Under the pieces are notes generated by a model. That model was not told where the DNA came from and made no database searches. It saw only the letters and a list, made by a program, of their open reading frames with translations. Shown piece by piece: positions 34,102 to 44,292 of a stretch of 64,000 nt of DNA (position 1 is the first letter of the stretch; each line of letters begins with the position of its first letter). The position numbers were made by a program, and so were the translations under genes. This stretch comes from Phytopythium helicoides (taxonomy: Eukaryota; Oomycota; Peronosporomycetes; Pythiales; Pythiaceae), in assembly GCA_024867545.1 (NCBI GenBank), contig JANFNE010000013.1, forward strand, positions 558,001 to 622,000. Direction: 5' to 3'.

Positions 34102-36447
34102 ATGGCCGCGCGCTGGGGCTTCTTGCGCGCGCCGCTGGCGCGCGTGCGCGGGCTGCTAGCTCTCCAACCAGCGACTATCGAGCGCCAGGAGCGTCTGTGT
34201 CTGCATCTCAAGGCCCCCGAGGACTCGTCGCCCTCGAATCTTCGCGCCATTGTGGATGCCGTGCTGCTACTCTCTCTGCTTGGTCAGCTCGACGCCGCAG
34301 CGCTCCAGTTGGTGCTCAAGGAGATGCTGAGGGTCGACATGGCTCCATTCGAGGCCAAGATGGACGAAGATCCAGACTATTTGCAGCTCCACCGAGTTGT
34401 GCTCAAGCTGGACGACGACGTTGTGAGCGGCGAGTGGGACCGCGAGGCCATCCTTAAGCTCTTTGACGCACTGGACGAGAAGCCAACAGTCAGACTTGGC
34501 CCGGCAGTGCAGCAGATTCAAAGGATCACGAGGCGCTGTGTTTGGCTGCTGCAGGTCCCCATCGCGCTGCTGGTCACTATGTGCCCAGAAGACAGTTCGT
34601 GGTTATTCGGCTCGCGGGACTTTGTACTCGAGGCGCTGCTGGAGCTTCGAAGGGAAAACCGCAGCTGGGTGTTCAACGTCAACTCGGAGATGCCGTCATC
34701 TGGCGTGGCATTGCAGCTGGACGTGGATGCGATCGATCTGAATGTCACCTCGGAAGGCCTCCCCGAGCTCGTTGCGGACATTATTGAAGACATTGTTTCA
34801 GAGGGAGGAGGAGTGACGTTCTCGAAAATCAAAGTCAACCTATGCATCAGCGAAGAAGCTGAATACGAGACCTGCATCGGACAAAACATGGAGAGATTGA
34901 GCCAATTCTTCGAAGGAGTAGTTTGCGCAAATGTTCGACCCAGATCGAGTCTCGCAAAGATTGACAGCCTTATCATTAACACCAAAGGCTGTGAAGGCTG
35001 CGTTGACTACGCCTTTCCGCGATTGTGCACGGCTCTGGCGACAGCAAAGACGGTCACTTCCATTGAAATAAACCTGCATGACCAGCAAATGGTCACTTCA
35101 AACCAGTGGTATTACAAGTATTTGACCTACGCATTCTTTTCCAAGATAGCACGCACGCAGTCTTCTGTGAAGCATGTAAAGCTCACCAATGTGGACTTGG
35201 AGGAGCTCAATGCAGCTGCAGTGGCTGAAATGCTTGGTGACAACGATGATATCCGACACGTCTTTGGGTGGCACCGTGGGGTTAGAAGAGCAAGGATGGA
35301 TAGAGCTTCGACTTGGATCCGAGCGATTGTGAAGAGAGAAGCCGAGATTGAGATCCGGCCAGAGACTCCTGAAATCTCGTTCGATGGAGGAGATTGGGAA
35401 TTGGCGACTGCTGTCAGTAATGCGCTCGTATTGAGCCACACAAACTTGGAAAGTGGTCCAGATACCGCAGTTGTTCTAATGCCTGGGTACGGGGTGTGCT
35501 TGGTCGACCGGGATGACTTGATCCCGATTGGTACATTCAACCCAAACAACCCCATCGATTGTTTCCAAGGCATTGAAAGCCTTGATATCGAATTTCACCC
35601 TCTCATTTTGGAATACGACGTCTTCACCGGAGGATTGGCACAGTTCTTGTCGCTGATCGGAGCGTCCCTCACCAAGCTGCGTCTGGCAAAGATGGACTCC
35701 TATGAGTTTGCCATCAACAACGTCCTCCAAAATTGCCCCCGCCTGCAATCGCTGTCAGTCAGTGGATCGAGTGTCGTCGCGGTTGATCTCATCAAAGGAT
35801 GCAAAGACCTCGGTATCAAGCTCAAGGCAATCAGTTGCGAGTTCGACAATGTCAGGCCACTGTTGGAAGAGTTATCAAGCAACCAGTCTGCTTTCGCGAA
35901 AAATGTTATGTCGCTTGAATGCGTGGGCACCGAGTCAGGGTTTGCACTCGATGCCGGCAGCGACGTGGACGCAGTAGTTGCAATGCTATGCTCTAATCAA
36001 ACACTCTCCTACGTCAAGCTTGCCGTGCGTGAATCGTTATATGAGCGCATGCTCACTGCGGTGAAACCTTTCCAGAGCCAGCTTCTTCCTCGGATGAGGA
36101 AGCAGTTGCCATTGGTGTGTCGCCTGGCGTTTTTAAGCGTATTCAGCGCCGAAAAAGTCCGAAATGCTAAGAGAGGAAGGCAAGGTATAGCGAGTTTGGA
36201 GTCGTCGAAGCCTCTAGTTCGACCTAGTGACGTTGCGATGGCGATGATTTTCTCGTTTGCTGCGGATTGTGTCCGTCGCCGAGTTGATTTGGTCTCTGTG
36301 AAGCGGCCTGTTCGCGGTTTTTATGTGTATGACTCGTTGGGAGGAGACCATTTCGTGGATCTTGACGACGAGGACGACGAAGATGACGAGGGAGGTAGTG
36401 ATCAAGAAGGAGGAAGTGGTCATGTGGACGGTGAGGAGGTAGAGTGA
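34102..36447 (+). CDS. LRR-like family protein, copy 3, acidic tail
   Basis: Intact frame of 781 residues from ATG 34102 (MAARWGFLRAPLARVRGLL), chosen because this matches the start of the two paralogues; an upstream in-frame ATG at 34051 adds a non-conserved stretch. Family boxes: NLRAIVDAVLLLSLLGQLD, FPRLCTALATAKTV, FFSKIARTQSSVKHV, MPGYGVCLVDRDDLIPIG, CPRLQSLSVSGSSVVAVDLI. It differs from copy 2 by a C-terminal extension ending in a run of Asp/Glu/Gly. The tail could be a charge-based interaction or localisation segment (inference). Confidence 0.65.
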   Translation: MAARWGFLRAPLARVRGLLALQPATIERQERLCLHLKAPEDSSPSNLRAIVDAVLLLSLLGQLDAAALQLVLKEMLRVDMAPFEAKMDEDPDYLQLHRVVLKLDDDVVSGEWDREAILKLFDALDEKPTVRLGPAVQQIQRITRRCVWLLQVPIALLVTMCPEDSSWLFGSRDFVLEALLELRRENRSWVFNVNSEMPSSGVALQLDVDAIDLNVTSEGLPELVADIIEDIVSEGGGVTFSKIKVNLCISEEAEYETCIGQNMERLSQFFEGVVCANVRPRSSLAKIDSLIINTKGCEGCVDYAFPRLCTALATAKTVTSIEINLHDQQMVTSNQWYYKYLTYAFFSKIARTQSSVKHVKLTNVDLEELNAAAVAEMLGDNDDIRHVFGWHRGVRRARMDRASTWIRAIVKREAEIEIRPETPEISFDGGDWELATAVSNALVLSHTNLESGPDTAVVLMPGYGVCLVDRDDLIPIGTFNPNNPIDCFQGIESLDIEFHPLILEYDVFTGGLAQFLSLIGASLTKLRLAKMDSYEFAINNVLQNCPRLQSLSVSGSSVVAVDLIKGCKDLGIKLKAISCEFDNVRPLLEELSSNQSAFAKNVMSLECVGTESGFALDAGSDVDAVVAMLCSNQTLSYVKLAVRESLYERMLTAVKPFQSQLLPRMRKQLPLVCRLAFLSVFSAEKVRNAKRGRQGIASLESSKPLVRPSDVAMAMIFSFAADCVRRRVDLVSVKRPVRGFYVYDSLGGDHFVDLDDEDDEDDEGGSDQEGGSGHVDGEEVE

Positions 36448-37031
36448 AGGGCGAACACGTCTGAATTTCGTTCAAGAGTGACCAAACGAGTATTTGCTGG
36501 TCGCTGCACTCATTTTGGCGTGGAGATTCCCGTTTGGTCGCGGATGCGAGGAATCAAGCTGCCAGCTGCATCCTCAGGTGAGTTTTGACATTGATGCTGC
36601 ATTCATTTCGTAGAGAGCAATAACTCATCGGGTGAACTTGGACGAGCTTCTTTCCTCTCTCAACCTCGATCAGTTCTTTGGTTGTGTCTTCTTTCACGTG
36701 CTGGCGCGTAGTGAGCCTCGAATCGTTTCCTCCCCCAAACTCTCATCATCGCTGCTTTCGTCCATGTGACGACCACCAAGTGACGAGCCATCCGCCCATC
36801 TGTGCAGTGCCACGCGACGTCTTCCTCCCTCTCCGATTGGCCGTCCCCAAGCCTCGTCGAGCGCACACGTCCCTCCCATTGGGCGCGACGCCGCGACTCG
36901 TTCCAGTGGGCTCTCCGCTCCGCGATGACCGACCACTCCAAGGAGACAGCTCGTCGCATGCTGATCACTCTCTGCCCCATGGCCGCCCCCTGAGGCGCTC
37001 ACTCCCCGTCCGACCCGCTCCAACGCTCGCC
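36448..37031. other. intergenic leader of cystinosin copy B
   Basis: About 580 bases. The frame of copy B is open upstream, but the codons before 37032 are Pro/Ser/His-rich leader with no similarity to paralogues. No separate gene seen. Confidence 0.35.
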
Positions 37032-38078
37032 ATGGGCCTCGCCGACCTCCTGACGCGCCACCGCGTGGCCGCCGTGGCGCTGGGCGTCTCGGGCCTCGGG
37101 CTGCTGCTCGGGCTCTCGCTGGACGCGAACGCGGCCATCCCGCAGCCGTGGAACCGCGTGTCGAGCGTGCTGGGCTGGATCTACTTCGTCTGCTGGGGCG
37201 CCGAGTTCTACCCGCAGGTGCTGCTCAACCACGCGCGCAGGTCCACGGACGGCTACTCGCTCGACTCGGCCGTGCTCGCCATCCTGGGCTTCGCCAGCTA
37301 CGCCGTCTTCAACTGCGCCTTCTACTACTCGCAGAGCGTGCAGGACGCCTACATGGCGCGCCACGACGGCAGCCGCAGCGCCGTGGAGCTCAACGACGTC
37401 TTCTTCGCGCTGCACGCCTCCTTGATGGTGGCCGTCGCCATCACGCAGTGCTGGATCTACCCGTCGACCACCAGCCAGGGCGTCAGCCGCACCACCAAGC
37501 TAGTGGCCATCGTCACGCTCGGCGTCGCGGCGGCCTTCGCGCTCGCCATCTTCGTCACGGCCAGAGTGCCGGGGGCGCTGCCGCTCATGCCAGTGCAGCT
37601 CAACGTGCTCGACCTGCTGTACTACCTCAGCTACGTCAAGCTCGGCTCGACACTCGTCAAGGAGCTGCCGCAGCTGCTGCTCAACTACCGCCGCAAGTCG
37701 ACGGTCGGGTGGACCGTCGGCACGGTGCTGCTCGACATCCCGGGCTGCGTGCTCTCCATCGCGCAGCAGGTGCTCGACAGCTGGGCCACGGATGACTGGA
37801 GCGCCATCACGGGCAACCCGGTCAAGTTCCTGCTCGCCTTCGCCAGCCTCGTCATCAACACGGTCTACATCCTGCAGCACTACGTGTGGTTCGCCCACAA
37901 CAACCGCCAGCTGGGCGAGCGATCGCCGCTGCTGCCCGTGTCGACCAAGGCCTCGGTTTCGCAAGTGGCTCCAACCTTCAAGTCGCCCACGTGGGTGACC
38001 CACGCCGTGCGCTACAACGACGACCACGCGGTGGACAAGGCTCACTGGGACCACACGGCAGAGCTCTCGCGCGTGTAG
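37032..38078 (+). CDS. cystinosin-family PQ-loop transporter, copy B (intact)
   Basis: Intact 348-residue protein starting MGLADLLTRHRV; this start is aligned with those of the paralogues. Seven hydrophobic segments. First PQ loop YPQVLLNHARRSTDGYSLD, the NDVFFALHA box with the conserved Asp, QCWIYPS, the SYVKLGSTLVKELPQLLLNYRRKSTVGW second PQ loop region, VLLDIPGCVLSIAQQVLDSW and GNPVKFLLAF. These boxes align with human cystinosin, which exports lysosomal cystine with protons. A short cytosolic tail ends in TAELSRV. Very high GC at third positions. Confidence 0.85.
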   Translation: MGLADLLTRHRVAAVALGVSGLGLLLGLSLDANAAIPQPWNRVSSVLGWIYFVCWGAEFYPQVLLNHARRSTDGYSLDSAVLAILGFASYAVFNCAFYYSQSVQDAYMARHDGSRSAVELNDVFFALHASLMVAVAITQCWIYPSTTSQGVSRTTKLVAIVTLGVAAAFALAIFVTARVPGALPLMPVQLNVLDLLYYLSYVKLGSTLVKELPQLLLNYRRKSTVGWTVGTVLLDIPGCVLSIAQQVLDSWATDDWSAITGNPVKFLLAFASLVINTVYILQHYVWFAHNNRQLGERSPLLPVSTKASVSQVAPTFKSPTWVTHAVRYNDDHAVDKAHWDHTAELSRV

Positions 38079-38557
38079 AGCTCGCCATACCTTGCATGTC
38101 GAGGCATGAACTATTTTCCTATTTAGATTTTTCAATCGAGACGAATTACAACCCCTTTGAACTCCAAACAATCCGTTGGTGGCCGTCACCTTCTCGCGTT
38201 TCATGAGATTCCAAATGATCGCAGCTTGGAACTCATGCGAGGATGGGGATCTCTCACCGATCGAGCGAAACGTGCGAGCGGAAATCTTGCATGGCTATTG
38301 GCTGCGTCGAGCGTGAGGTGGACCCACTCGTGACTTTGATTAGCGACTGTCACGCGTTGAAGTTTTCACAACATTCTGATCTCGGCTGCTTCAAGTGCCA
38401 CGACTAGAAATCGAAATGAGTAGAGGACCTCCAGAACGCGTCAAATCCCTGCATGGGTTCCATCCTAGGATGACTGGGAGGTAAAACGGAAACGAATCCT
38501 GGCCCTCTCGGCTCTCCTCACTCCAGAATTCACGCCCGAGCCTCGCTCTCCTGCATT
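38079..38557. other. intergenic
   Basis: About 480 bases between cystinosin copies B and C. Nothing recognisable. Confidence 0.3.
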
Positions 38558-39591
38558 ATGACGAACTTGCGCGCTCTGGCAGTGTACCAGACGCATTTGC
38601 TGGTCGCGGGGACTCATCTTGACGTTGGGGTTCACTTTTGGCCTCGCGTTGGACGCGAATGCGGACATTCCTCAGCCGTGGAATCGGGTTTCCAGCATCA
38701 TCGGGTGGATTTACTTCTTCTGCTGGGCGGTTGGCTTCATCCCCCAGGCTTTGCTCAACTACTCGCGCAAGAGCACGGTCGGATACTCGCTGGATGCCGC
38801 CGTGCTTGGAATTCTCGGCTTTGGGAGCTATGCGGTTTTCAACTGCGCTTTCTACTTCAATGAAAGCGTGCAGCAAGCGTACATGGCGCGCCACGACGGC
38901 AACCGCAATGCCGTCGAGGCCAACGACGTCTTCTTCTCCATCTACTCGACTTCGATGGTGGCGCTTACCATTTCCCAGTGCTGGATCTACCCGTCAGCTG
39001 ACCAAACCATCAGTCGCGCCACCAAGCTGACCGTGATTTCCGCTCTGAGTGTCGCGGCCGCGTACGCGATCGCGATTTTCATCGGCCGCGACCTTCCATT
39101 CGTGCCCGTACAGCCGAACTTCCTCGACCTACTCTACTACTTCAGCTACGTGAAGCTCGCGTCCACTTTTATCAAGGAGGTGCCCCAGCTCATGCTCAAT
39201 TACCGCCGCAAGTCGACCGTCGGGTGGACAATCTCTGGCGTGCTGCTCGACATCCCAGGCTGCGTGCTGTCGATCACCCAGCTTGTACTCGACAGCTGGG
39301 CCACGAACGACTGGAGCGCTGTCACGGGCAACCCAGTCAAGTTCCTGCTCGCCTTCGCGAGTCTCGCCATGGACAGCCTGTTCATTCTGCAGCACTACGT
39401 GTGGTTTGCCGACAGCCACCTCCAAGTCGACGAGGACACGCCGCTGCTCCCCGTGACCACCAGCTTCTCGAGTCACGCCAACGCGCAAGTCTCCGACCTC
39501 GTGGCCCACCTACAGCTCCGAGTACATTATCGAGAAAAGCCAATGGGAGCACTCGGTCGAGCTCCCTCAAGCCATCGCCGTCGCCGCGTAG
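38558..39591 (+). CDS. cystinosin-family PQ-loop transporter, copy C, frame broken twice
   Basis: ATG 38558 gives a paralogue-like N-terminus, but the frame must gain one base near 38605-38615 to enter the conserved LTLGFTFGLALDANADIPQPWN region. From there all cystinosin boxes are present to QHYVWFA. Near 39470-39486 a second one-base shift leads to the conserved C-terminal pattern (KSPTSWPTYSSEY, KSQWEHSVEL) ending TAG at 39589. With both extra bases removed the length is a multiple of three (343 residues). Read without correction it would start at a non-ATG codon and end in an unrelated tail. Recent damage or consensus error. Confidence 0.6.
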
Positions 39592-39964
39592 GCTCGAGGT
39601 GAGACCAACTGGCTGACGTGACGCCTTGACCCAGTTGAAGTTGCGATTGCGCGATCAAGATGAGTGTACCCAAGAATGTCCTAATCCCAATTTTCACAAA
39701 GATCGTTATTTCCATGTGCGACAAAGTGCATTACGAGCTATGATTGGTCACTTACCCGTGATGCAGCTCTTTCCCCACCTCTGATTGGCCCGTACTCAAA
39801 ATGTCACTCTTCCATCCTCCCTACAAACTTCAAGTCAAATCCAAATCGCGATTTTTGACCACCATGCCCACGTCCGACAAGCCAAGCGACGCAGCCATTC
39901 CTCGACCAGCAGCTCCGCCGCCACCTGCTCGCTCTTCCTCGCGCTTCCTCGGCCTCCAGAGCAA
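39592..39964. other. intergenic, contains a short upstream ORF
   Basis: A 34-codon ORF starting at 39863 (Pro/Ala/Ser-rich, ending SRFLGLQSK) overlaps the start of copy D. It could be an upstream ORF. Nothing else seen. Confidence 0.3.
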
Positions 39965-40999
39965 ATGAAGCGCCACCTGACCAACCTGTCGGTCGAGCGA
40001 CGCGTGCAGCTCGTGTCTGGGCTCATCTGGCGCTCGGACTCGCCCTGGGGCTCTCGCTGGACGCCAATGCGCACATCCCGCAGCCGTGGAACCGCGTCTC
40101 CAGCATCCTGGGCTGGGTCTACTTCTTCTGCTGGTCCGTGAGCTTCTACCCGCAGGTGTTCCTCAACCGAGCCAGGAAGAGCGTCGAGGGGCTCTCGTTA
40201 GACTACACGGCGCTCAACATGCTCGGCTTCAGCTGCTACTCGGTCTTCAACTGCGCCTTCTACTACTCGGACGCCGTCCAGCAGCAGTACATGCGCCGGC
40301 CACCAGGGCCACCGTAACGCCGTTGAGCTCAACGACGTCTTCTTCTCGCTGCACGCGGCCGCACTCGTCGCCGTCTCGCTCTTCCAGTGCTGGATCTACC
40401 CGCGCGGCAACCAGAGCGTGAGTCGCGCCACCATCCTCTGGTCGCTGGGATCGGTCGCCGTCGCGTTCGTGATTGCCGTGGGCATACTTTTCTCCAAGAA
40501 TGCCGACGACTCGCTCTTCAACGCGCTCAACCTGCTCTACTTCCTCAGCTACGTCAAGCTCATGACCACGCTCGTCAAGTGCATCCCGCAGATCGTACTA
40601 AACTACGAGCGCAAGTCGACAGTAGGATGGACGATCTGGAACGTGCTGCTCGACATCGCGGGCGGATTGCTGTCCATCGGCCAGCAGGTGCTCGACAGCT
40701 GGGCCACAAGTGACTGGACCGCCATCACGGGCGACCCCGTCAAGTTCTCGCTCGGGTTCGTCAGCATCGTTGTCGACGTCGTCTTCATCCTGCAGCACTA
40801 CGTGTGGTACGCGGACAACAACAAGTTCGTGGCGCCCGTTTCCGGTCGCGACGAGACCACTCCCGTTCCTGCCCAAGTAGGCGCGAAGAAGATGGAGAGT
40901 GAGAAGACGAGAGCGCAGGAGGTATCGCCCAGTGGCAAGTTGGATATGAACGCAAGCGCAGCTTCGAGTAGAATTGCGCTGGCATGCTCCATGTATTAG
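39965..40999 (+). CDS. cystinosin-family PQ-loop transporter, copy D, frame broken twice
   Basis: Start MKRHLTNLSVERRVQL matches the paralogue N-terminus. One base appears to be missing near 40026-40030, before LALGLALGLSLDANAHIPQPW. One extra base appears near 40296-40302, before HRNAVELNDVFFSLHA. The two compensate, so the end at 40999 is in the original frame (344 residues). Both PQ loops are present (YPQVFLNRARKSVEGLSLD; IPQIVLNYERKSTVGWTIW). The tail is longer and more charged than in copies B and C (KKMESEKTRAQEVSPSGK). Function as for the other cystinosin-like copies, if expressed. Confidence 0.6.
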
Positions 41000-41124
41000 C
41001 AGACTGACGAGAGCTTGGTCTCGAAGCAGCATATGCAGTCTGCAAGGTGTGTGGTGAACCGAGTTTCGCGTTAGTTTACAATAATGTGGATGGTGCTCTT
41101 GGCTCCCTCGAGATCAGCGGGAGC

Positions 41125-41415
41125 TCATGCTTTCCGCGCTGATGCGATTCCGCTCTTGGATCTGGTCGTGACAACGTTCGACAAGAGGTAGCAGCTCTCG
41201 CTTCCAGTCTGTAGGCCCCGCAGGCGGCCGTCTCCCCGCACAGGCTGCAGCAATCCTGCGCTGAGCCCACGCTCACGTACAGCCCGACCACCGGTCCCCA
41301 GTACGCGACGTCGGTCTCCGGTTGCTGGCACTTGGGCGTCGCCGTCACGGTGCTCGTGAGCACGCCACCTGACCGCCAGGAGCCCGATCGCGACCAGCTT
41401 CGCGCTCTTGGCCAT
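41125..41415 (-). CDS. small secreted PAN/Apple-like protein, frame broken twice
   Basis: ATG 41415 starts a signal-peptide-like stretch (MAKSAKLVAIGLLAV). One extra base near 41368-41374 and one missing base near 41198-41206 must be corrected to read the mature part. That part begins TATPKCQQPETDVAYWG and has closely spaced cysteines (DCCSLC, TAACGAYRL, SCYLL) typical of PAN/Apple domains. The corrected product is about 96 residues. In oomycetes PAN domains occur in carbohydrate-binding secreted proteins such as CBEL (family knowledge). It lies beside the elicitin-like cluster on the same strand. The call rests on cysteine spacing and is tentative. Confidence 0.45.
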   Translation of the reverse strand: MAKSAKLVAIGLLAVRWRAHEHRDGDAQVPATGDRRRVLGTGGRAVRERGLSAGLLQPVRGDGRLRGLQTGSESCYLLSNVVTTRSKSGIASARKA

Positions 41416-41962
41416 GTTCCCACGCGCCACTCGCTGTTCGAAGCCCGCGTGTTTTTCTGAAGTGAGCGCCAGCTCCTCGCGTCCGTCAACTGGTTGCCAG
41501 CAGAGAGCGCGCCGGACTCTGGCGAGCAGTTTGTTATGCGAGGAGGCAGACGGCGACGGGAAGTCGGAAGCTGTGGCTGCGGCGGGACCCACAATCGAAT
41601 CCCACGGTCGCAAGAAATGGCGTCGACGCCACCAGCCGCTCGGCTCAGATCCGTCGCCAGCACGCAGCGTCATTCGGGCCGGAAGGCATGGGTTCGAGGC
41701 GAGGACAGCCCAGCGAGGCAGTTACCACGACGCTTGCCTCGAATCTGACAGAAGAGGCCCTCGGATGCGACGGAGCTGCCACGCTCGACTCGCAGGTCAT
41801 CAGCAATCGCGTCCGGCACCACCAGCTACAGTTGAGACGCGATCGTGGGATTGGAGGAAGCAGTAAACTGATGGGATGGCGATCATGCACAGGAAAGGGG
41901 TTTTGTTCACAGGTGAGCGGTCGTGCTCGCTACTACTACAACTAGCAATCCGCAACTCGGCC
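41416..41962. other. intergenic
   Basis: About 550 bases between the PAN-like gene and the first elicitin-like gene. No gene recognised on either strand. Confidence 0.3.
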
Positions 41963-42647
41963 CTACAGCGCCATGGCGGTGGCGAGAGCGACCACGACGG
42001 CCGAGCCGACGGCGACGGACAGCGAGGAGGCGGCTCCAGTCGAAGTCGAAGGGGAAGGAGAGTCAGCTCCCTGGCTGTTCGCGGTGGCATCGCCGCTGCC
42101 GCTAGCACCGTCCGCTCCTGAAGCCGTGATGGTGTCGTTACCAGCGGTCTCGATCCGGAACCGACCGATCCGGCTGTAGCGTTGCTGCCGGCCGCAGGAC
42201 GAAGCCAGTGAACCTTCGGTGGACGACGAGTTGCCAGCCGAAACTGAGCCGTCGAGTGACGAGGAAGAGGACTCAGCCACCGTGGCGTTCCCAGACGAGG
42301 AGCCCGCCACCTCGTCACTGCCTGCGGAAGCACTCTTGGACGAGCCGTCGCACGACGGGAGCTGGCAGCTGCCGAGGTCGAGGCCGTTGAGGGCCGACAG
42401 GATGGCGGCGCACGACTCAACCTCAGCAGAGCTTGGCGCCGTTGTCGCCCGCCGTGGCGGCAGTCGGGTCGGACGTGATGTTAAAGCCCGTGGCGATCGT
42501 GCAGGCAGGGAGATTGGTGAGCACCGTCGCGATAACACCCGAGTCGGTGATCGACGCCGCGATCTTGTTGGGATCGCACGCGCTGTCGGCGTGGACCGAG
42601 CCCACAAGCGCGAGCAGAGCGAAGATGGCGGTCTGGATGCGGGCCAT
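41963..42647 (-). CDS. elicitin-like protein 1, one frameshift
   Basis: Starts MARIQTAIFALLALVGSVHA (signal peptide) at 42647. The elicitin-type domain has Cys in SACDPNK, LPACTI and AKLC, then, after one extra base near 42421-42429, VESCAAIL and GSCQLPSC. A Ser/Thr/Gly-rich linker follows and a hydrophobic end (VAVGSAVVVALATAMAL) suited to a GPI anchor. Without correction the protein stops after AKLC, in mid-domain. Elicitins bind sterols and act as recognised surface molecules in oomycetes. First of four tandem minus-strand genes. Confidence 0.65.
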
Positions 42648-43430
42648 GGTTGGTTGTCAGGGAGTGGGCCGTGGAGTAGAGCTGAACGCGAGTTAATCTG
42701 CCAGGGGCGAGGCAGAATGCAGAATGAGCAGTGGAGCGGACGGTCGCGCTGGTTCACAGGCCGTTGCAGCCGAGAAACGGTCGGCAGATCCAGCTGCGAG
42801 TGAGGTGAGGGCTCCTCTTCCCCCTCCGTGCCTTGAGCGTTCATATGATACCAGCCACGTCAAGCTCTTCCGCGACGCAGCTGATCGCGACATGAGACTT
42901 GAGGCGCCCAGACACCCTATGAAACCCGCCCAGTGTCCGTTCCTTGAGCTGTAACTCGGCTGTTGCCGCAGCTTGGCCATCTCCGCTTCTCTGTGCGGCT
43001 GGGCAGCAGATGTGCGGGACACATGGCTGTCGTGTGGCTCAGCGGTTCTCGGTACGGAATACGATGTTATCATGAACGCAAGGCAATCAAGTCCAGCGCC
43101 TCGCCATGTGGCGAGCCTCGCTGCCTCGCAGCCGTCCGTGTGGGCTCCGGTAAGTTCTTTGCCGCTTCTGACCTTCGATGGTAGAGCTTTCCGCAGTTCG
43201 GCCCAACTCGGCAGGGAAAGACGACGTGTGACACGGGTGACTCAGCTCCTGGCAAAGCGTTGCGAGCATTAAGCATGGAGCTGCTAGCTGCCATGAAGGT
43301 GGCTGCTTGAACGCACCCATCTCAGGCGACGAGATCATCCGCGAAAGTTCAGACGAACAGGATTCACCGGCGAAAAAATTCGAACACATACAAAAACCAA
43401 GTGAGAAATGAATGTATCCGGCATTATTAC
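42648..43430. other. intergenic
   Basis: About 780 bases. Overlapping ORFs exist on both strands but none shows a signal peptide, cysteine pattern or known domain. Confidence 0.35.
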
Positions 43431-43931
43431 TCATATAAGTGAGGAGGTAATAGTACATGTCGCGATTGCGACTGCAGCCATTGAGGCGATGGCGGTGCCG
43501 CCCACCCCTCCATTAGTCGTTGGCCCCGGCGTCTTTGGTGGCACCGTGATGTCCTCGACGCCCACAACACTAGACCCACTGCCACTCGAGCTGCTGTTTC
43601 CTCCGCTCTCGGACGAGTCGAGCCGCCAGCTGTTCGTGGTGCTGGTCGCCGAGCAGTTGGGGAGGTTGCACTCGGCCCCCCAGCCCTCGATGGCGTGCAG
43701 CACCTGCATGCACGGCTCGCTCGCACACAGACTCGTGAGGATTTCGCCGCTTGCAGGGACTTGCGGCTCATCGAACGAATAGTTGGAGTCGGCTCGACAC
43801 GCCGAGATGTCGTCGTAGTTCACATCGCCCTTCTTGAGAATGAAGCTGAGGTACTCCTCATCGCAGACCACAGCAGATGTAGCATCAAGCATGGCGATTG
43901 CAACGATGATAGATGCTATCTGACGAGCCAT
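43431..43931 (-). CDS. elicitin-like protein 2, GPI-type tail
   Basis: Intact 166 residues. Signal peptide MARQIASIIVAIAMLDATSA, then an elicitin-like domain with six cysteines (VVCDEEY, ISACRAD, SLCASEPCMQVL, AECNLPNC). The spacing matches the family, including the Leu/Ile-rich helix after CASEPC. A Ser/Gly linker and a hydrophobic C-terminus (IASMAAVAIATCTITSSLI) suggest a GPI-anchored elicitin-like (ELL) protein at the cell surface. The domain is divergent (acidic, DVNYDDIS), so sterol binding is not assured. Ordinary ATG context directly before the signal peptide. Confidence 0.75.
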   Translation of the reverse strand: MARQIASIIVAIAMLDATSAVVCDEEYLSFILKKGDVNYDDISACRADSNYSFDEPQVPASGEILTSLCASEPCMQVLHAIEGWGAECNLPNCSATSTTNSWRLDSSESGGNSSSSGSGSSVVGVEDITVPPKTPGPTTNGGVGGTAIASMAAVAIATCTITSSLI

Positions 43932-44292
43932 TTGCTGTTGATGATGTGGAGGTGGGGGGTTCGAGAGAGCAAGTTAGCAACTGAAGAGCGGCAACGGCAG
44001 GTCGAGATGGTTGAGTGGTGATGTGATGGCGGTGAAGCAAATATGATGGCTAGGAAAAGCCTACGGGTTGGCTTTCTCCAGTCTGTTGAGCATCGTTTCA
44101 AGCTCCGGATAGCGAACCCATGGCGCCACCAAAGTGACCGGTGAACGCTCGCGAGCAATGGAAAACAACGCGTTACATGAATCATCGCTCATGTAAAGTC
44201 TTCAGAAAAAAAGGCAAGTTGAAATGTACGCTCATCTTTCTACGCAGTAACGCATGCTCGAGACAAGTCGTGTCGCGTCGTTATGGAGCTTG
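43932..44292. other. intergenic
   Basis: Spacer between elicitin-like genes 2 and 3; nothing recognised. Confidence 0.3.

Noticed and set aside
36678..37031. 118-codon N-terminal extension of cystinosin copy B
   Set aside because: Not conserved in the three paralogues and rich in Pro/His/Ser; more likely 5' leader.
41594..41612. tRNA B-box-like sequence near AATCGAATCCC
   Set aside because: It lacks the invariant TTC and there is no A-box or acceptor-stem pairing at the right distance.
42693..43073. 126-codon minus-strand ORF between elicitin-like genes
   Set aside because: No signal peptide, cysteine pattern or domain; located in promoter space.
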